Positions 1 to 11,742 are shown, counted from the first letter of the stretch. The stretch: DNA of 64,000 nt from Prorocentrum cordatum (GCA_963575745.1 CAUYUJ010000186.1:16001-80000); one strand, 5' to 3'. Program-made: numbers and translations. The notes: generated by a model not told the origin, from the letters alone.

Positions 1-254
1 TAGAACCGATCTCACTTATTTTCGCCTCGCAAGCGGCAAACAGGATGCTTGTGAGCTTTGCAGCTCGAGTCGTAAAATTGCTGCGGTGTGAACGAATAAT
101 CAATGTCCTAACTCTCTCTGCATCTCGTTGAGGTGAGGGGGGATGGCGAGGATGTCTACCGTGCGGTGAACGTGCGCGTGAACGAGGTGTGCGCGACGCA
201 GTATCTGCGGCTGGTACGCCATAGTGGTACATGCATGCACATAGTCCCTCATGG
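1..254. other. Unassigned left edge
   Basis: No gene is recognised here. It lies downstream of the minus-strand RNase H coding end of the first copia-like element, so it probably holds that element's 3' untranslated region and perhaps part of its 3' LTR. I compared it by eye with the sequence upstream of the gag start (9680-9780) and found no matching LTR. Confidence 0.4.
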
Positions 255-1181
255 TTAGCTTGCCCAACACACTGAAATCCGCATTCTGATCCTACCTCGC
301 CCCATCTTTCTTTTTTCCGTCAGCAATAACTTGCATATTTCTGGGCATCCATTCAATTTAGGAGGTTCCGCTTCATGAGGTAAACCGTCGGGCCTCCGAG
401 GCCCTCGTATCGGCGGACATTGTATCGGAGTAACAGGAAAAATAAGCGAGTGTTCCAAGAGGTCCTTCCAAAGGTCTGCTTTCTTGGTCTCGAAATGTTT
501 GGTCATCATATCTGCGATCTGCTCTTTTGTTCCTACATATATAAGCTCGATATGTTCAATTTGACATGTTTCGCATATCCAATCCAGATTGATACGATGA
601 GTACGATGAAGATGACGAAGTGCTGGTGTTCGTCCCTTTTGGACAATTTTGATAACGGCCTGGTTATCCTCCAGGACGATGAGTCGTACTTTCGGTGCAC
701 TGATCTCTGCAGCTGGCTCTGGATCCACGTGTAGTACGGTACCTTCATGGGATATTGTACGTCTCTTTGGAGTCGTAGGTAAATCCGTATTTAGCGGTTG
801 TTGCCTACGGCTAGGAGAAGATCCCCGAGTAGGGGGTGCCTTGCGAGGCGATGGTTTACGCTTCTTTTTGGCTGCCAATGTAGGACCAATCGCCGGGTCA
901 ACGTGTCGATGGCAACTCAGGCATGTATTCTTCTCTTTGCATGTTTTGGCAACTCCCACCACGGCTTCCCAGAATGATAGTAGTGGTAACCCTTCCAGTC
1001 GTAGTGCGGAATCGAGAGCAACGATCTCCGATTCAGTAGATGAGTATGAAACAACCGTTTGTTTCTTACATACAGCGTTGACTGGAAAGAACGTATTGGG
1101 TCCAACAAGCGCAGCAAAAACACCGGTAGTGGATTTGGAGGATGTAATGCAATCAGCGAACGAGGCGTCAGTGAACAACAT
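255..1181 (-). pseudogene. Element 1 RNase H domain
   Basis: This is a copia-type RNase H: FTDASFADC with the first catalytic Asp, the block VVSYSSTESEIVALDSALR with the Glu, VRLIVLEDNQAVIKIV with the second Asp, and EHIELIYVGTKEQIADMMTK near the end. An insert of ~90 residues containing CLSCHRHVD lies between the second and third blocks and is not part of the standard domain. After AD-MMTK-HF the sequence drifts into a purine-rich stretch on the minus strand (about 292-323), which could be the polypurine tract. Its position before the presumed 3' LTR supports that, but no LTR was confirmed. Confidence 0.85.
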
Positions 1182-1214
1182 GATGGATAACTTGTCTGAC
1201 GAATCGCCTATCCA

Positions 1215-2120
1215 TCAGTGTAAGCAATGTGTACGCGTCGTTTTGATGTAGCATATCAACCGATGTAGACGTTTGTCACATGTAGTATTCCATTTGGTAA
1301 TTTCTCTGGCCAACATACATACCGGATGTAGAAGATCGAAACGACAGCAACGTGCCAAGTACAGGATCTTCATTAGTACACTTGCCGCGTCCTGGCCGAA
1401 AACGCCCTCGTCTGAATAGTCGGACTCAGTGAAGGAGGTGTCCTCGATGCCAGGGGTCTCTGCGTCGGGTAGATCATGGTATGTGGCGGGTATGGTATTG
1501 GTAGAAGTTGTGTCGACCGATTTTGCTGGGCTGGATGATCTTGTCCGTGCGTTGAGCACACTAGTAGGTCTGGCGACCGACCCGGAGGAAGATGGCGATT
1601 TGGATCGCGAAGCCCTCGGCGAGTCGGATCGTTTCCGACGTGACCCTGTTCCCTGGGCGCGCTTGGAGGCGCATTCCAGGTACCGCTCAATGCACTGATC
1701 TGTAAAACCAAGCATGTCATGTCGAATGCCACGAACGTGTTTTGCCGTATTGTATTCTTTCTCGTTGTTTGCAGGTAGCATAGGGCGTATTGTGGACATT
1801 CTTTTGTCGAAGATGCTCTGCGGTACATCATATGCTTGTTGTCCACAACCCAAATATTGTGAGTATGGAGTAGGTGGATCCAAATCGATACCGCTTTTTC
1901 GAATATAATCCCAGCCAGTCTGTAGATTATGAGCTGGGCCGGCCAATTTGAAATCGTCCACATATACTGAAAGTATCAGTCCCAGTTTGTTGCGTCTCCA
2001 TACACATTCCCATCCTGAAATAGGCTCGAAACCGACGCTTTCCAAGCATGTACGGCATTTTCGTTCCCAAAAGACACCTGCAAGAGGATGTCCGTATAGT
2101 GCCAATCGCAATCGGCACAC
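1215..2120 (-). pseudogene. Element 1 reverse transcriptase palm and thumb
   Basis: This frame contains the copia RT signature CRLRLALYGHPLAGVFWE and the catalytic strand LILSVYVDDFKLAGP, with both aspartates of YVDD intact. It continues into the connection segment (DPPTPYSQYLGCGQQ). A Ser/Arg-rich insert lies before LYLARCCRFDLLHPVCMLAR, the usual lead-in to RNase H. The frame ends in TGA at 1215-1217 directly before WIGDSSDKLSIMLFTDASFAD, so the downstream RNase H is separated only by that stop. The listed Met is a GTG codon inside the RT domain and is not a true start. Confidence 0.85.
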
Positions 2121-2174
2121 TGGGTTATTGTATTTTGACCATGATGTCGGTTGTCGCCATTTAGGTATAGTAAT

Positions 2175-3590
2175 CTAAGTATCAACTGGATCAATTCGTC
2201 CGTCGCCGTATAATAATGCCTGCGTGTAGGCTCCAGGTGCGTCACTTTGCTCTCCCGCGTATTGCGGTAATAACGCAGTAGCATCGCAAAGTTTGGAAGC
2301 CTCTATATGCGAAGCACTGGAAGCGGCGTCGGCGAATATGGCGGCCAAACCAGTTTCATCTTTGCCAGTATTGCCCTGAACCACCACTCTGCCCTTGAAT
2401 TTACGTAGATCAGGAGGAAGTTCTTCATGTTTGACTGAAGATAATTCCAATATATTGAAGAAATGCACCTTTGTTCCATTGCGAATAGATTGTGACTCAA
2501 TGTCAGCTTTTTCTGCAACAGTCTCCAACATCCATGTTTGTTTCGTTTCCAATCTCTCGTATTCTTTTCGTAGGGCTTCTTGTGCACGTGGTTCTGCGGC
2601 AACTTCTTTCTTACTCAGGTTTCTGGTAACTAATGCTGGGCGTGACCATGTCGACTCTGGTATTTTATCTCTGTGTGCCGGCATGTAGTTGGTCTCACGT
2701 GGCATGGTTGGTATTGCTACCGACTGGGTGAACTTGCGTATGAGCGGGTTCAAAGTCCCAAAGTCGGTTCCTTCATTATCCACAAATACCAAAGCACGTT
2801 CTTTTCCATCGTGCTGGTGTGGTAGTTGACGGTAGTATAGTACCGTGGTAATGTCACGTGGCCCACCAGGTAATTTGGCATACAGTATTTCTTTGTTTGT
2901 CACGCCTTTGACATTCTCGTCGCGGATGACGTCACCATTGTCAGTGTCGTATGTAATCCGTCGTTCCACAGTATTCCATGTGGGTCCGCCTGATGTAGTA
3001 GTACGGAAATTATTGACCTGTTTATCCTGTCTTGTCCACACTCTCAATGCAGCACGATCACGAATCTCACGGGCTCGTTTAACGTCGTTGGCGTAATCGA
3101 TTTCTTTCTTTTGCTGTCCACGGGAAAGTGTTTCCCAATGCTCGGGAAGAACGTGATCAGGACGTGTCGTAGTCTGCACACGTGTCTCGCGTCCACGAAC
3201 CACCATTTTGCCGTCTGGCGTTATTTTTGGAAGCTCATAGAACTGAATCGTGCCTGTCCACGGCTCGCTCAGCTCCCTGTGGTCGTTGGCGCTAACACCA
3301 TCCCAAACATCTCGGAAGTTACTTTCACCCTCGAACGTATAAGTCGTTTTGAAATCTCGTGTCACGTCGAGTTGGTCAACAGGTACTGGTATATTCATGA
3401 CGTCGTCCGTTGGGATGAATAGTTTCTTTCTTGGGGTACGAATGTGTCTGATGACGCAATATCCACGCTGTTCCCAGTAGTCTGGCTCCGGCGCTGGTGC
3501 AGCAACCTCAGAAAAGAAAAATAAAAAAAATAAAAAAAAAAAAAAAAAAAGATAAAAAAAAAAAAAAAAAAAAAAAATAAACAATATCAA
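2175..3590 (-). pseudogene. Element 1 linker and N-terminal reverse transcriptase
   Basis: The first ~25 codons are poly-Phe from the A-rich tract; real sequence starts at SEVAAPAPEPD. The second half reads as the copia RT entry region, with KEYERLETKQTWMLETV, then FFNILELSSVKHEELP and RKFKGRVVVQGN. In intact copia elements this is followed by the Asp-containing palm strand. Here the frame ends at a TAG (2175-2177) just after GRIDPVDT, and translation in the same frame continues as ITIPKWRQPTSWSKYNNPVC. The stop is therefore a point change rather than a frameshift. Confidence 0.75.
3365..3513 (+). repeat. 149-bp direct duplication, copy 1
   Basis: This segment matches 3800-3948 at a constant offset of 435 bases with no indel and only two or three substitutions (for example agtagtctgg versus agttgtctgg, and cctca versus cttca). 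It lies inside the element 1 coding region and is separated from its twin by the A-rich tract. Confidence 0.95.
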
Positions 3591-3618
3591 ACAAAAAAAA
3601 TAAAATTATAAAAAAAAC

Positions 3619-3650
<32 letters not shown>

Positions 3651-3704
3651 AAAAAGAGAAAAAAAAAAAAAAAAAAAAAAAAAATAAGAAATAAAAAATA
3701 AAAG

Positions 3705-3745
<41 letters not shown>

Positions 3746-3799
3746 AAAAAAAGGAAAACAAAAAGAAAAAAACAAAAAAAAGTAAAAAAAAAAAAAAAA
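3514..3799. repeat. 286-bp A-rich low-complexity tract inside coding sequence
   Basis: The tract is almost pure A on the plus strand, with scattered single T, G and C. It sits exactly between the two 149-bp duplicated segments and interrupts the element 1 polyprotein. With one duplicate it adds 435 bases, which is 145 codons, so the outer frame is kept apart from stops. It could be a real expansion or an assembly or gap-filling artefact; the composition resembles homopolymer noise. Confidence 0.9.
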
Positions 3800-4277
3800 C
3801 GTCGAGTTGGTCAACAGGTACTGGTATATTCATGACGTCGTCCGTTGGGATGAATAGTTTCTTTCTTGGGGTACGAATGTGTCTGATGACGCAATATCCA
3901 CGCTGTTCCCAGTTGTCTGGCTCCGGCGCTGGTGCAGCAACTTCAGAAGCCGATGTCTGGATATCAATAGCGTTATCTTCCGTCGTCATCATAGACGGAT
4001 CATCCCATTCTTTAGGGTAAGAAAGTGGAGGATCAGGCATTGGCTTGTCACCCAAGGGGCGAGAAGTAGATGCCTTCACCTCGTCGTGTGCCTCAGGGTT
4101 ATGATGTCGTAGAGTACCATCTTTCACGGGGTAGGTGAACTTGCCATCAGGGATGATGATGTCTTTGACTCTGTGCACATGACACAGTTCACCATCAGGA
4201 TTCTTGGCGTATGTAGCCGTGTCCAAAACAAGGTAGTCACCTGACCATCGTCCACCAGAGTGTAAGTGGTACCCCAT
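3606..4277 (-). pseudogene. Element 1 integrase-RT linker, broken by poly-T insertion
   Basis: This frame continues the polyprotein after the frame change at about 4277. It carries the integrase C-terminal and linker region, with HLHSGGRWSGDYLVLDTATY as its best-preserved stretch, down to VPVDQLDV. There it runs into a poly-Phe translation produced by the A-rich insertion at 3514-3799. The same amino acids from EVAAPAPEPD to VPVDQLDV are encoded again at 3365-3513, so real coding resumes on the other side of the insertion. No catalytic motif lies in this piece. Confidence 0.7.
3800..3948 (+). repeat. 149-bp direct duplication, copy 2
   Basis: This is the partner of 3365-3513. On the minus strand it is the copy contiguous with the upstream polyprotein, so it is probably the original. 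Confidence 0.95.
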
Positions 4278-7200
4278 GAATAACCCTTCCCGAGTATTTT
4301 CTTTAAATTTTGCAGTCTCGTTGTTAATCTCGGGGTTGAGGCATTTCCAAATATCCGAGCACCGAATGGTATGCAGTGCCCAGGAAAGCTTTCGCCAAAT
4401 CTTATTTCATGAGCTGTCTTTTCTGCATGCTCCTCGTTGAGGGCAGCGACGCCCGTGGATGTATGCACAAAGTTGTGTCCACAGCAAAAGGCTTGCATGG
4501 CCTCTTTCCACCATTCGTGTCCCAGACCAGACATATGTAACACAGCTCTGGTACCAAGAATGACTATTTTGACAACGCGCTCAATCAATCCATTTGTCTG
4601 TGGACGATGTGGCGTACTCGTGTCGTGTCTCCATCCCAATTGGCGGCAAGCTTTCTGAAGCTCTCCAGAATTGTCTGTGTAGATATGCTTCACCTCATCG
4701 TTCGCGGCGATGAACTGTTGAAAGGATGCCTTTGTAGTAGCTGCGTCTTTGTGTAGCGCTGGGTAGGCCATGAAGATGCCAGTATATCTGTCAAGGACAA
4801 CAAGTGCATATTTGTCGCCATGTTTGTCCGCGGCATCGTCTTTGGCCAGTACGATATGGTCGGCAGTTAGAGCTTCACCGAACTTCTTCGGGACAAAAGC
4901 CTCGTAGGCGTTATCCTCTTCGGTGGGGTCTGCCGGTGGATGTGGTTTGTGCTGTCGTCTACACGGGGCATTCTGTGCCATCGTACGAGAACAGATCTCA
5001 CAGTCGGGATGTTTTGGGCTGTGAGTCATGTAATGCATCGGGTCGATCGGTTTCTTTTGTCTGTTGGGCAGAACTCGATCGTTGTCTGGATGCGTTCGTG
5101 TGGGTGTCTCTGTCGGTATGTCGTTGTCTGCTTGAGCTATATCGAACCCCCCGCATTGTGGAGGAGAACACTGCATCTGAGACGTAGGCGAGTCGGTGGT
5201 CGTGTCCACGTTGGTCTCGTCTGTTCTTGTGTCGGGAGGTTCTTCGACCGTGGTGGTCCGTGCTCCTCCTCCCTCTCCGACATGTGGTCTCTTGGGGCAG
5301 GTCCCTATGTGGGGTCGTAGCTCGTCTGCAGTGGTTGGTTGCTCTGTAGTTTTGCAGCACCAACAAGTGTCGTTACAGCGGGCGGATGAACGCTTTCGCT
5401 GACGACGACGGGGTGCTGACGAAGTGCATAAACGTGGTGGTGGTATCCGTGTTAAGTCGTCGAGTCGTAACTCTGGCACTCGATTGTTGACTGGAATCTG
5501 ATACCATTGGCCCCCCGGATCCTGAAGCATGTAGCCCAGCTCAGGATCCCAAAGCTGTCGAAAGCCATCAACCTCGATCAATTTTCCAACTGATAGTAAT
5601 GATGGGCAGTCTGGTAAAGCAAGGGCTGAACTATGCAGTCCAACTTCGGGTAGCCGTATGTCGTAGTGCTCGTTGACGGTACGATCACCATTTGCAGTTT
5701 CCAGAATATGCTCTTCGCGAATAGATATGCGATCCGACTCGGTCTGCGTAAGTTCATGTTTTCCCTGAATATGATGGGCAGAACCACTGTCAAGAACCCA
5801 AGACCTTGTCAATGCTGCAGTCGAGCGTGGAGTGTCGACCTGCTTTGTCGTTGTTGTCGTCTGGGCAGTCTTTGATGACTGCTTGACAGTGTCGTCATGC
5901 TTTCGGATCGCAGTTGGTGTGGCCACCGACTCTTTGTTGTGTCGGTAGTCGTACAGTTCGTCGTACCATAGTTGTGCCTCTTTTTGACATTCTCGTAAGG
6001 CCTCTGCACTATCATCCCACCATTTTTGTGGTAATGGATCTGGTACTTTGACGATGTCACCCTCATTCGGCAGCTCTTTCCACCTGTCCAGTCTGGCTCT
6101 GCCAGATATGGTATGGAAATAGTAGTCCACGTTGCGTACGTCGAAGCGTATCCGACGACGTATCTTGGTAGATGTCGCTGTGGCCTTGGTGTTGGCCATG
6201 AGGGTCTTGTCGCGGATGACGTAACTGCGGTCTGAACGGCGTGAATGTCTAAAGTTGGCAGGAGAACGTGCTCTAGTGTTGGGTGAACCACGGGACGATC
6301 CGCGGCTCGGATACCGCTTGCCACGTCCTTTGTCACTGCCATATGATCTATCACGGCCGCGTGGACTGCCGCGTCCGCCGCCACGATTGTCTCGTCCTCG
6401 GGAGGTAGATCTCGAAGATCTGTCGTAACGACTTCTCGATTGGCTGCGAGAGTCTTGGGACCTCCTGGATGTCGAACGGGATCGGTCGTATTGGCGTCGG
6501 TTGTCACGTCCCTGTCGTGAATCGCTTGCGTAGCGAAACCCCCCGCGTTGTGAAGACCGTTGGCTTCCTGATCCGCGGGATGGCGATCGGCCACGGCTGT
6601 CCTGGCTGGAAGTCCGTGGTCGACTCGGGCTTCGTTCAGGAGTCTTTGCACCAGGTGCGAGATGAGCGTATTTGCATTTGTCGCCTTTTGTGCACTTGTT
6701 CTGTGCGAAATCCTTGCACTGTGCGACGTGCGGGTAGTTACACTTATCACCTCTGGTACATGTGTTGCGCTTGGCAAAATCGAAGCAGAATGGCCTTGAT
6801 GCTGGCTTCTTGTGATTCGCAGGAGTGGACATACTACGGCGGGGGTTGCCACCAGCCGTTGATGTTCTGGAAGATTTGTTGTTCTTCCAATCCCTGGAAT
6901 ATGTATGTAAAGCATTGCACCGTTCACCATTGCGACAATTGCCTTTCTTCCATGCAACGCACGCGTTGACCTGAGATCGTGTCTCGTGTTCGTACCGTAG
7001 CTTGTTTTGATTCTTCTCCAATTGTTTAATCTCCAGTATGTCCAGGACACGCTGTCGAAGCCAACCGTAGGTACGATTCGGGTCGCTCATCTTCATGCGC
7101 TGGTACTCGTACATGTCTTGTTTCATCCATGCATGTCTACGAATCTGTGTGCGGAATAGCGATTCCAATATCTTTGGATCGGGTACTTCTCGGCATTCCA

Positions 7201-9046
7201 AGAGTAAGGCGTCCCAATCGGTAATGAAACGTTGCAAATCTTCGTCTCTCATCCTCAGTTCTTTAAGGCGCTCGAAATCGTGCAGGTCGTCGTCGACGTC
7301 TGTCACTTTGTAGGACTGTAGGATATGCCAGTATATCTGGCGTCCTTTGAGCATGCGTCCTGCTTTGTGCTCTCTGGTCTCGATGAGCCTGATTTGGTAG
7401 CGTAAGTCTGAGGATAAGATGTCGCTCAGAGCGGTTGCGAGTTTGCAATCGATGCTCTCAAAGTCTCCACTGTCTTGTAAATCCTCGAATGTACATTCGG
7501 GCTGTTCTGCCACGCATAGGAAGGCGTATGCTTTGGATGGTCGCCCTGAGGCGGCCCCGAAGTTCTTTCGCACTCTTTGCTGCCATTCCAGCAGCTGCGT
7601 GATCTTAGGCAAGACAGGTACTCGAACGGTGTCTGACTCCTTGATAGGCGTCGTTGTATGTACCGACACCGCAGACACTGGTTGTGAGGGTATCGGTGCA
7701 CCGTCGATGGTTGGTTCTGTGCGCACAGGAGACACATGTCGTGTCTGTGCAGAAACTGCCGCGGAGGCTGCTCCTGGAGATGTACGTCGTTGTTGTCCTG
7801 CTGAAGCTTGTGGTGCTTCGGCGGACGCTGCCGTCGGCCTGTGCGGGTCGGCTGCAGGTCGAAGGTGAATGTTGGTGTCGTTAGTGTGGTCGATCAGCTG
7901 ATTCGTCCAGCTCGTCATGTCTTCTTGTATTTGACCCACCTTTTGGCGTGTATACTCATCAGTATCCCGAGACCGTTGGGAATACCGATCAAGCCGATGC
8001 TCGCATGCTCGGAGACGGGCGCTTTGTGCCTCCACCTCGCTTTCCAGACGTGCGAGATAACTCTCAACACGTACCTTCTCAGTATCTCTTTCATGAATAA
8101 CCTGGGAGAGCTCTAACTGCGTGTGGTCCGCCGCCTTCTCAACCTCCTGCAACCTGTCAGTGAGGCGGGCGAAATCGTAAACCGTGGGAGGAGAATCCAG
8201 CTGATCAGTCTGGGCTCGTCCGACACGCAACTCTGCCAGGGCGTCCTGTACACCAGGGAAACGCTGCTCTATGTCAGAGATCCGGTTAGCGAGTGGCTGC
8301 ACGACAGCGTTGGTCGCATCAAGCCTTTGAGTGATGACTCTCTCAGTACGCTGCAACATGTCGATCAGGTTCGACGAGTTTGTGTGTGCTTCGGTACGAA
8401 GCGTCGCCGTAGTGTGGTCTAGGTAAGATCGAAGATCATTGATCTGAGACTGAACGTCGCCGAGGTCTGTGGCCTCGGTTGGGGTTGGTCGGTTACGGAG
8501 CTGGTCGTGGATCTCATCGTGTAAAATCCTGACCGCAGAAATGCCTGTGTCGCGTACGATCACAAGTTGTTGCTCCATCTGCGCGAGATAGTTGCGCAGG
8601 TTCTCGACCATCGCCGTTCGTTCACCTGAGTGTGACACCTCACGATCAACCTGGTACTGCAGTTCTCCTATGATGCGTCTATCTTCGGCGATCCTGGAAT
8701 CGATGATCCCTAAGGCGCCGTCAAGATCGCGGCGTATGGCTGCAGTATCCGTGGCATTCGTCTGAACGCTCTGTAGTAGTCCAGAGTATTGGCTGGACAC
8801 GAAGGTTTCAACCTGGTCTCTGAGCTCAGCTATGTCACCTGCGGCGGACGTCTCCGCCGGCTGGTCGTCTGAGATGGAGAGGTGGGGAGCGTCAGCTTCC
8901 CTGTGTCCCCTGTCGCGGGGAGTGCATGGCCTCTGAGAGGCAGTACGCGGGCTCGACCTGCGCTCGCCGTATGGGCCTGGGGCTCCACGGCGGTTGCGCG
9001 CGGACGAGCTGCGACTCGGACCATGTGTGTGTGTGTGATGTCTCAT
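4124..9046 (-). pseudogene. Ty1/copia gag-protease-integrase (element 1)
   Basis: This 1640-codon open frame is the core of element 1. The first ~420 residues are heptad-like and rich in Glu, Gln and Arg, suggesting a coiled-coil gag. CCCH zinc fingers follow near residues 700-790 (for example CVAWKKGNCRNGERC and CFDFAKRNTCTRGDKC), then an Arg/Ser-rich stretch. The protease motif is WVLDSGSAHHI. Integrase has an HHCC-like segment (HYMTHSPKHPDCEIC) and a DDE core with TADHIVLAK, YTDNSGE and NGLIERVVK. The last ~35 residues after LGKGYSWG are out of frame relative to the family. The expected continuation (GYHLHSGGRWSGDYLVL) is in the next frame from 4277 down. CCCH fingers replace the CCHC knuckle usual in gag. 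This identification is firm; activity is very unlikely because of the downstream breaks. Confidence 0.85.
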
Positions 9047-9680
9047 CCGATGATACCTTGGGGTACCGCGTCTGTGGCTGTGCCGACACTGGTCTACTGA
9101 GTTCCTCGAAGGTAGCTACGTGCTCCGCCACAGGGACGGTCGCAGGGCTGGGGGTTCCAGCACCTGAGGTCCATCGGCGGTTAGCGCGGAAGCGCCCTGG
9201 AGTATCGAGACCGGTAAGGCTTTCGCCTGACGCGGTTGGGATTGCTCCCGACGGGGAAGGGGAGGGAGGATCAAAGGTCGGCGTGTGAAACTCCTTCCTT
9301 CCTGTTCCTACTCCTTCTCCTGTCCCCCCGCGGGCGGCGCTGCGGCGAAGTTCAGCAGCTAGACGCGCCTCGGGTCCTCGGGAGCTGGGGGGGATATCGG
9401 GGACACCAACACAGTCCGCATTAATGCTCTCCAACTCGTCACCGAGCCGTCGCACCGTGGGAGAGCTTGGACGCGAAGCCCCAATGGAACCCTTACGGCG
9501 CATGCGCCGAAGCGGCTCCATTGGGCTCGCATGCAAGGTCACCGCGGGCGAGTCGGTGAAGGTGAGCGTTAAAGGGCTGATAACCTGTGTATGGGGTTGA
9601 AGTACAAGAGTACAGAACCCCTGATCCGTTGGTAGAGAGATGGAGGGATAGATGGATATCTTTCCCTCCCAAACGATCAA
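8892..9680 (-). pseudogene. N-terminal part of element 1 gag
   Basis: This 262-codon minus-strand frame precedes the main polyprotein frame and overlaps it by about 150 bp. It is rich in Ser, Pro, Arg and Gly with no recognised domain, as is usual for the N-terminus of a copia gag. The switch into the downstream frame falls at a short CA/TG dinucleotide run at about 9024-9040, where the two frames read THTHT and HTHTH. A one- or two-base slip there would join them. An internal Met at about 9521 is an alternative start. The downstream frame's own Met at 9046 sits inside the slippage run and is probably not the real start. This is inference from frame geometry; the family link is by position only. 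Confidence 0.45.
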
Positions 9681-9784
9681 GGTACGATCGCTCCAACTCA
9701 GTACCTGAGCCCAAACGGCCAGGTGCGGGAGAGGTAAGGATAAGGAGTATATATGAGGGTATTACACGGGTTCCATACACACCC
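9681..9784. other. Short spacer with TATA-like stretch
   Basis: No gene is recognised. A plus-strand agtatatatgag lies at about 9749-9760. It sits between the element 1 gag start and the 42-bp minisatellite. I could not link it to an LTR. Confidence 0.3.
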
Positions 9785-10497
9785 AATGCCCAAGAGCGGG
9801 ACAAACAACAAACGTGTGTTCCGAACGCCCCAGAACAGGACAAACGTCACAACTCGTGGGTTCCTAACGCCCCAGAGCGGGACAAGCGTGAAAACACATG
9901 GGCCCCGAACGCCACAGGGCGGGACAAGCGTGAAAACACGTGGGCAACACTTGGGATCCTGACGCCCCAGAGCAAGACAAGCGTGAAACCATGTGGGCTC
10001 CGAACGCCCCAGAGCGGGACAAACGTGCAAACGCATGGGTTCTTATCGCCCACAACGGTACAAGCGTGAAGCCACGTGGATTCCTGGGACTCCACAGCAG
10101 GAAACACATGGAAGCATGTGGATTCCTTTGGCTGCAAGGCGGGACAAACGTGAGAACACATGGGTTCCGAACGCCCCAGAACGGGGCAAGCGTGAACGCA
10201 TGTGGGTTCTTAACGCCCCAGGGCGGGAAAAACGTGAAAACACGTGGGTCCCGAACGCCACAGAGCAAGACAAGCATGAAACTACGTGGGTTCCTAACGC
10301 CCCAGAGCGGGACAAACGTGAACACACACGGTTCCTAACTCACTAGACCAGACAAACGTAAAGCCACGTGCAACGTGGGTTTCTAACGCCCCAGGGCGGG
10401 ACAGACGTGAAAACGCATGGGTTCCTAACGCCGCAACGCCCAAAGCGGGACAAGCGTGAAAACACGTGGGCTCCTAACGCCCCAGGGCGGGACAGCG
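9785..10497. repeat. 42-bp minisatellite (about 15 copies)
   Basis: Successive occurrences of aacgcc begin at 9824, 9866 and 9908, giving a 42-bp period. The consensus is close to cctaacgccccagagcgg followed by gacaagcgtgaaaacacgtgggtt. Because 42 is a multiple of three and the unit has no stop, several frames stay open; one plus-strand frame repeats the 14-residue unit WVPNAPERDKRENT. A few units carry indels that shift the frame, so I treat it as a non-coding tandem repeat. Confidence 0.9.
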
Positions 10498-11390
10498 TGT
10501 TCCCCTCCCTTCTCGGCGCGCCCCCTGGCGTCCTCTGTCGCGTTCCCCGGCTTGTCCCCTGGCGCTTTCCTTGTCCGTTCCGCTGCGCGCCCCTTGCCAC
10601 GCCCCTCGGCGCGTCCCCTTGCGCCTCCCCAAATGCGCCCGTGGCCCATCCAGTGGCGCGTGCATGCGCCATACGCCACGTGTCGTCTCGCCCCGCTTCG
10701 GAGCTGAGCCGGATCTCAAGCCCGAGCTGAGTGAGCGTGCCACACGTCTCGACTGCAACCAGCTCTGGGCCAGCTATGCGCTCAGGCAGCTCGAGCTCCA
10801 GATCCAGATCAGTTCGGTCACGATTCGAATGTCAGGGGCGACTTGATCCACGACGCTATAGTGCACACCGCAACTCATCGCGGCATGACATATCTCGTTC
10901 CAGCACTGCGCAGCACAGCACAAGCCTTGGCACAGTAAATCATGATCGATACCCTCAGCATTGCAATTGCTTGTCGCCCAATTGGGTGTCTTGAAAACGT
11001 CGCCATGCCTCGCCTTTCTAAGTTCCTGTCCAGGTCGACATTGTTTGGCTGGAATTGCATGCAGGTCGACTATGACACGTGTCCGCGGATAGAGACAACA
11101 TCAACGCAGTGGGAACGGATGGAAGGGAGGGAACAAAATGTCAGATGAGGCGCGGGCGCACCTAGCTTTTTTTCTTCTCCATACAACCAATGCGCGGATG
11201 AAATTGCCAGCTTTCCCACTGAGGGAAAGGGGACTCCACCATGCGAAGCACCAGCCACGAGGGAGAGGAAGGAGAGTGGGCAGCGTGGTTGCCAGCATTG
11301 GTTGTCTCACGCAGTGGCAACATAAAGACCTGGCCCATGCCAGAAGTAAAAACACACCGGCCACCTGAGGGGGCAGGAGGGGGGAGGAGG
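10498..11390. other. No gene recognised
   Basis: The first ~200 bases are C-rich with loosely repeated ccccttgccgcg-type words. The rest is mixed sequence with no domain or regulatory signal that I can support. Confidence 0.4.
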
Positions 11391-11703
11391 AAAGCGCAGC
11401 AGGAGGGGGGGGGACGACTCTCACCCCCTCTCCCCCCTCCTTCACCTCCCCTCTCCCTCACCTCCCCTCCCTCTCCCACCCTCCCCCCCCCCGCGCCCAC
11501 CCCAAACAGCGGGAGGCGGGGCCGTGCCCAGGAGGAGGGCCAGATACCACATGTGCTGCTCCTCATCCTTCTCCTCCTCCTCCTCCTCCTCCTCCTCTTC
11601 CTCCTCCTCCTTTTCCATCCCTCCCTCCGTTTTCCTTTTCCTTCTCCTCCGTGCCTGTCCTTCTCCTTCTCCCAACTCCTCCTCGTCCTCGTCCTCGTCC
11701 TCG

Positions 11704-11742
<39 letters not shown>

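Larger units (their letters stand above)
255..9680 (-). mobile_element. Decayed Ty1/copia-like retrotransposon (element 1)
   Basis: The minus strand encodes, in order, gag with CCCH fingers, an aspartic protease motif, integrase, reverse transcriptase and RNase H, which is the Ty1/copia order. The polyprotein is interrupted by a frame change near the (CA)n run at about 9024-9040, another at about 4277, a 435-bp insertion at 3365-3799, an in-frame TAG at 2175-2177 and an in-frame TGA at 1215-1217. Everything from 4277 down to 255 stays in a single reading frame apart from the stops and the insertion. No LTR pair or primer binding site was found, so the true element ends are unknown and the 3' end may lie outside the window. 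Confidence 0.85.

Noticed and set aside
3514-3799. Poly-A tail of an inserted retrogene
   Set aside because: No inserted gene body exists and the flanking duplication of 149 bp is far too long for a retroposition target duplication.
9560-9590. Primer binding site for element 1 (caggttatcagcc on the minus strand)
   Set aside because: Weak resemblance to an initiator-Met site, no LTR end next to it and no matching 3' LTR.
9785-10497. CRISPR-like regular repeats
   Set aside because: Repeats are directly adjacent with no unique spacers and vary in sequence; the same holds for the 66-, 73- and 87-bp arrays. The context is eukaryotic.
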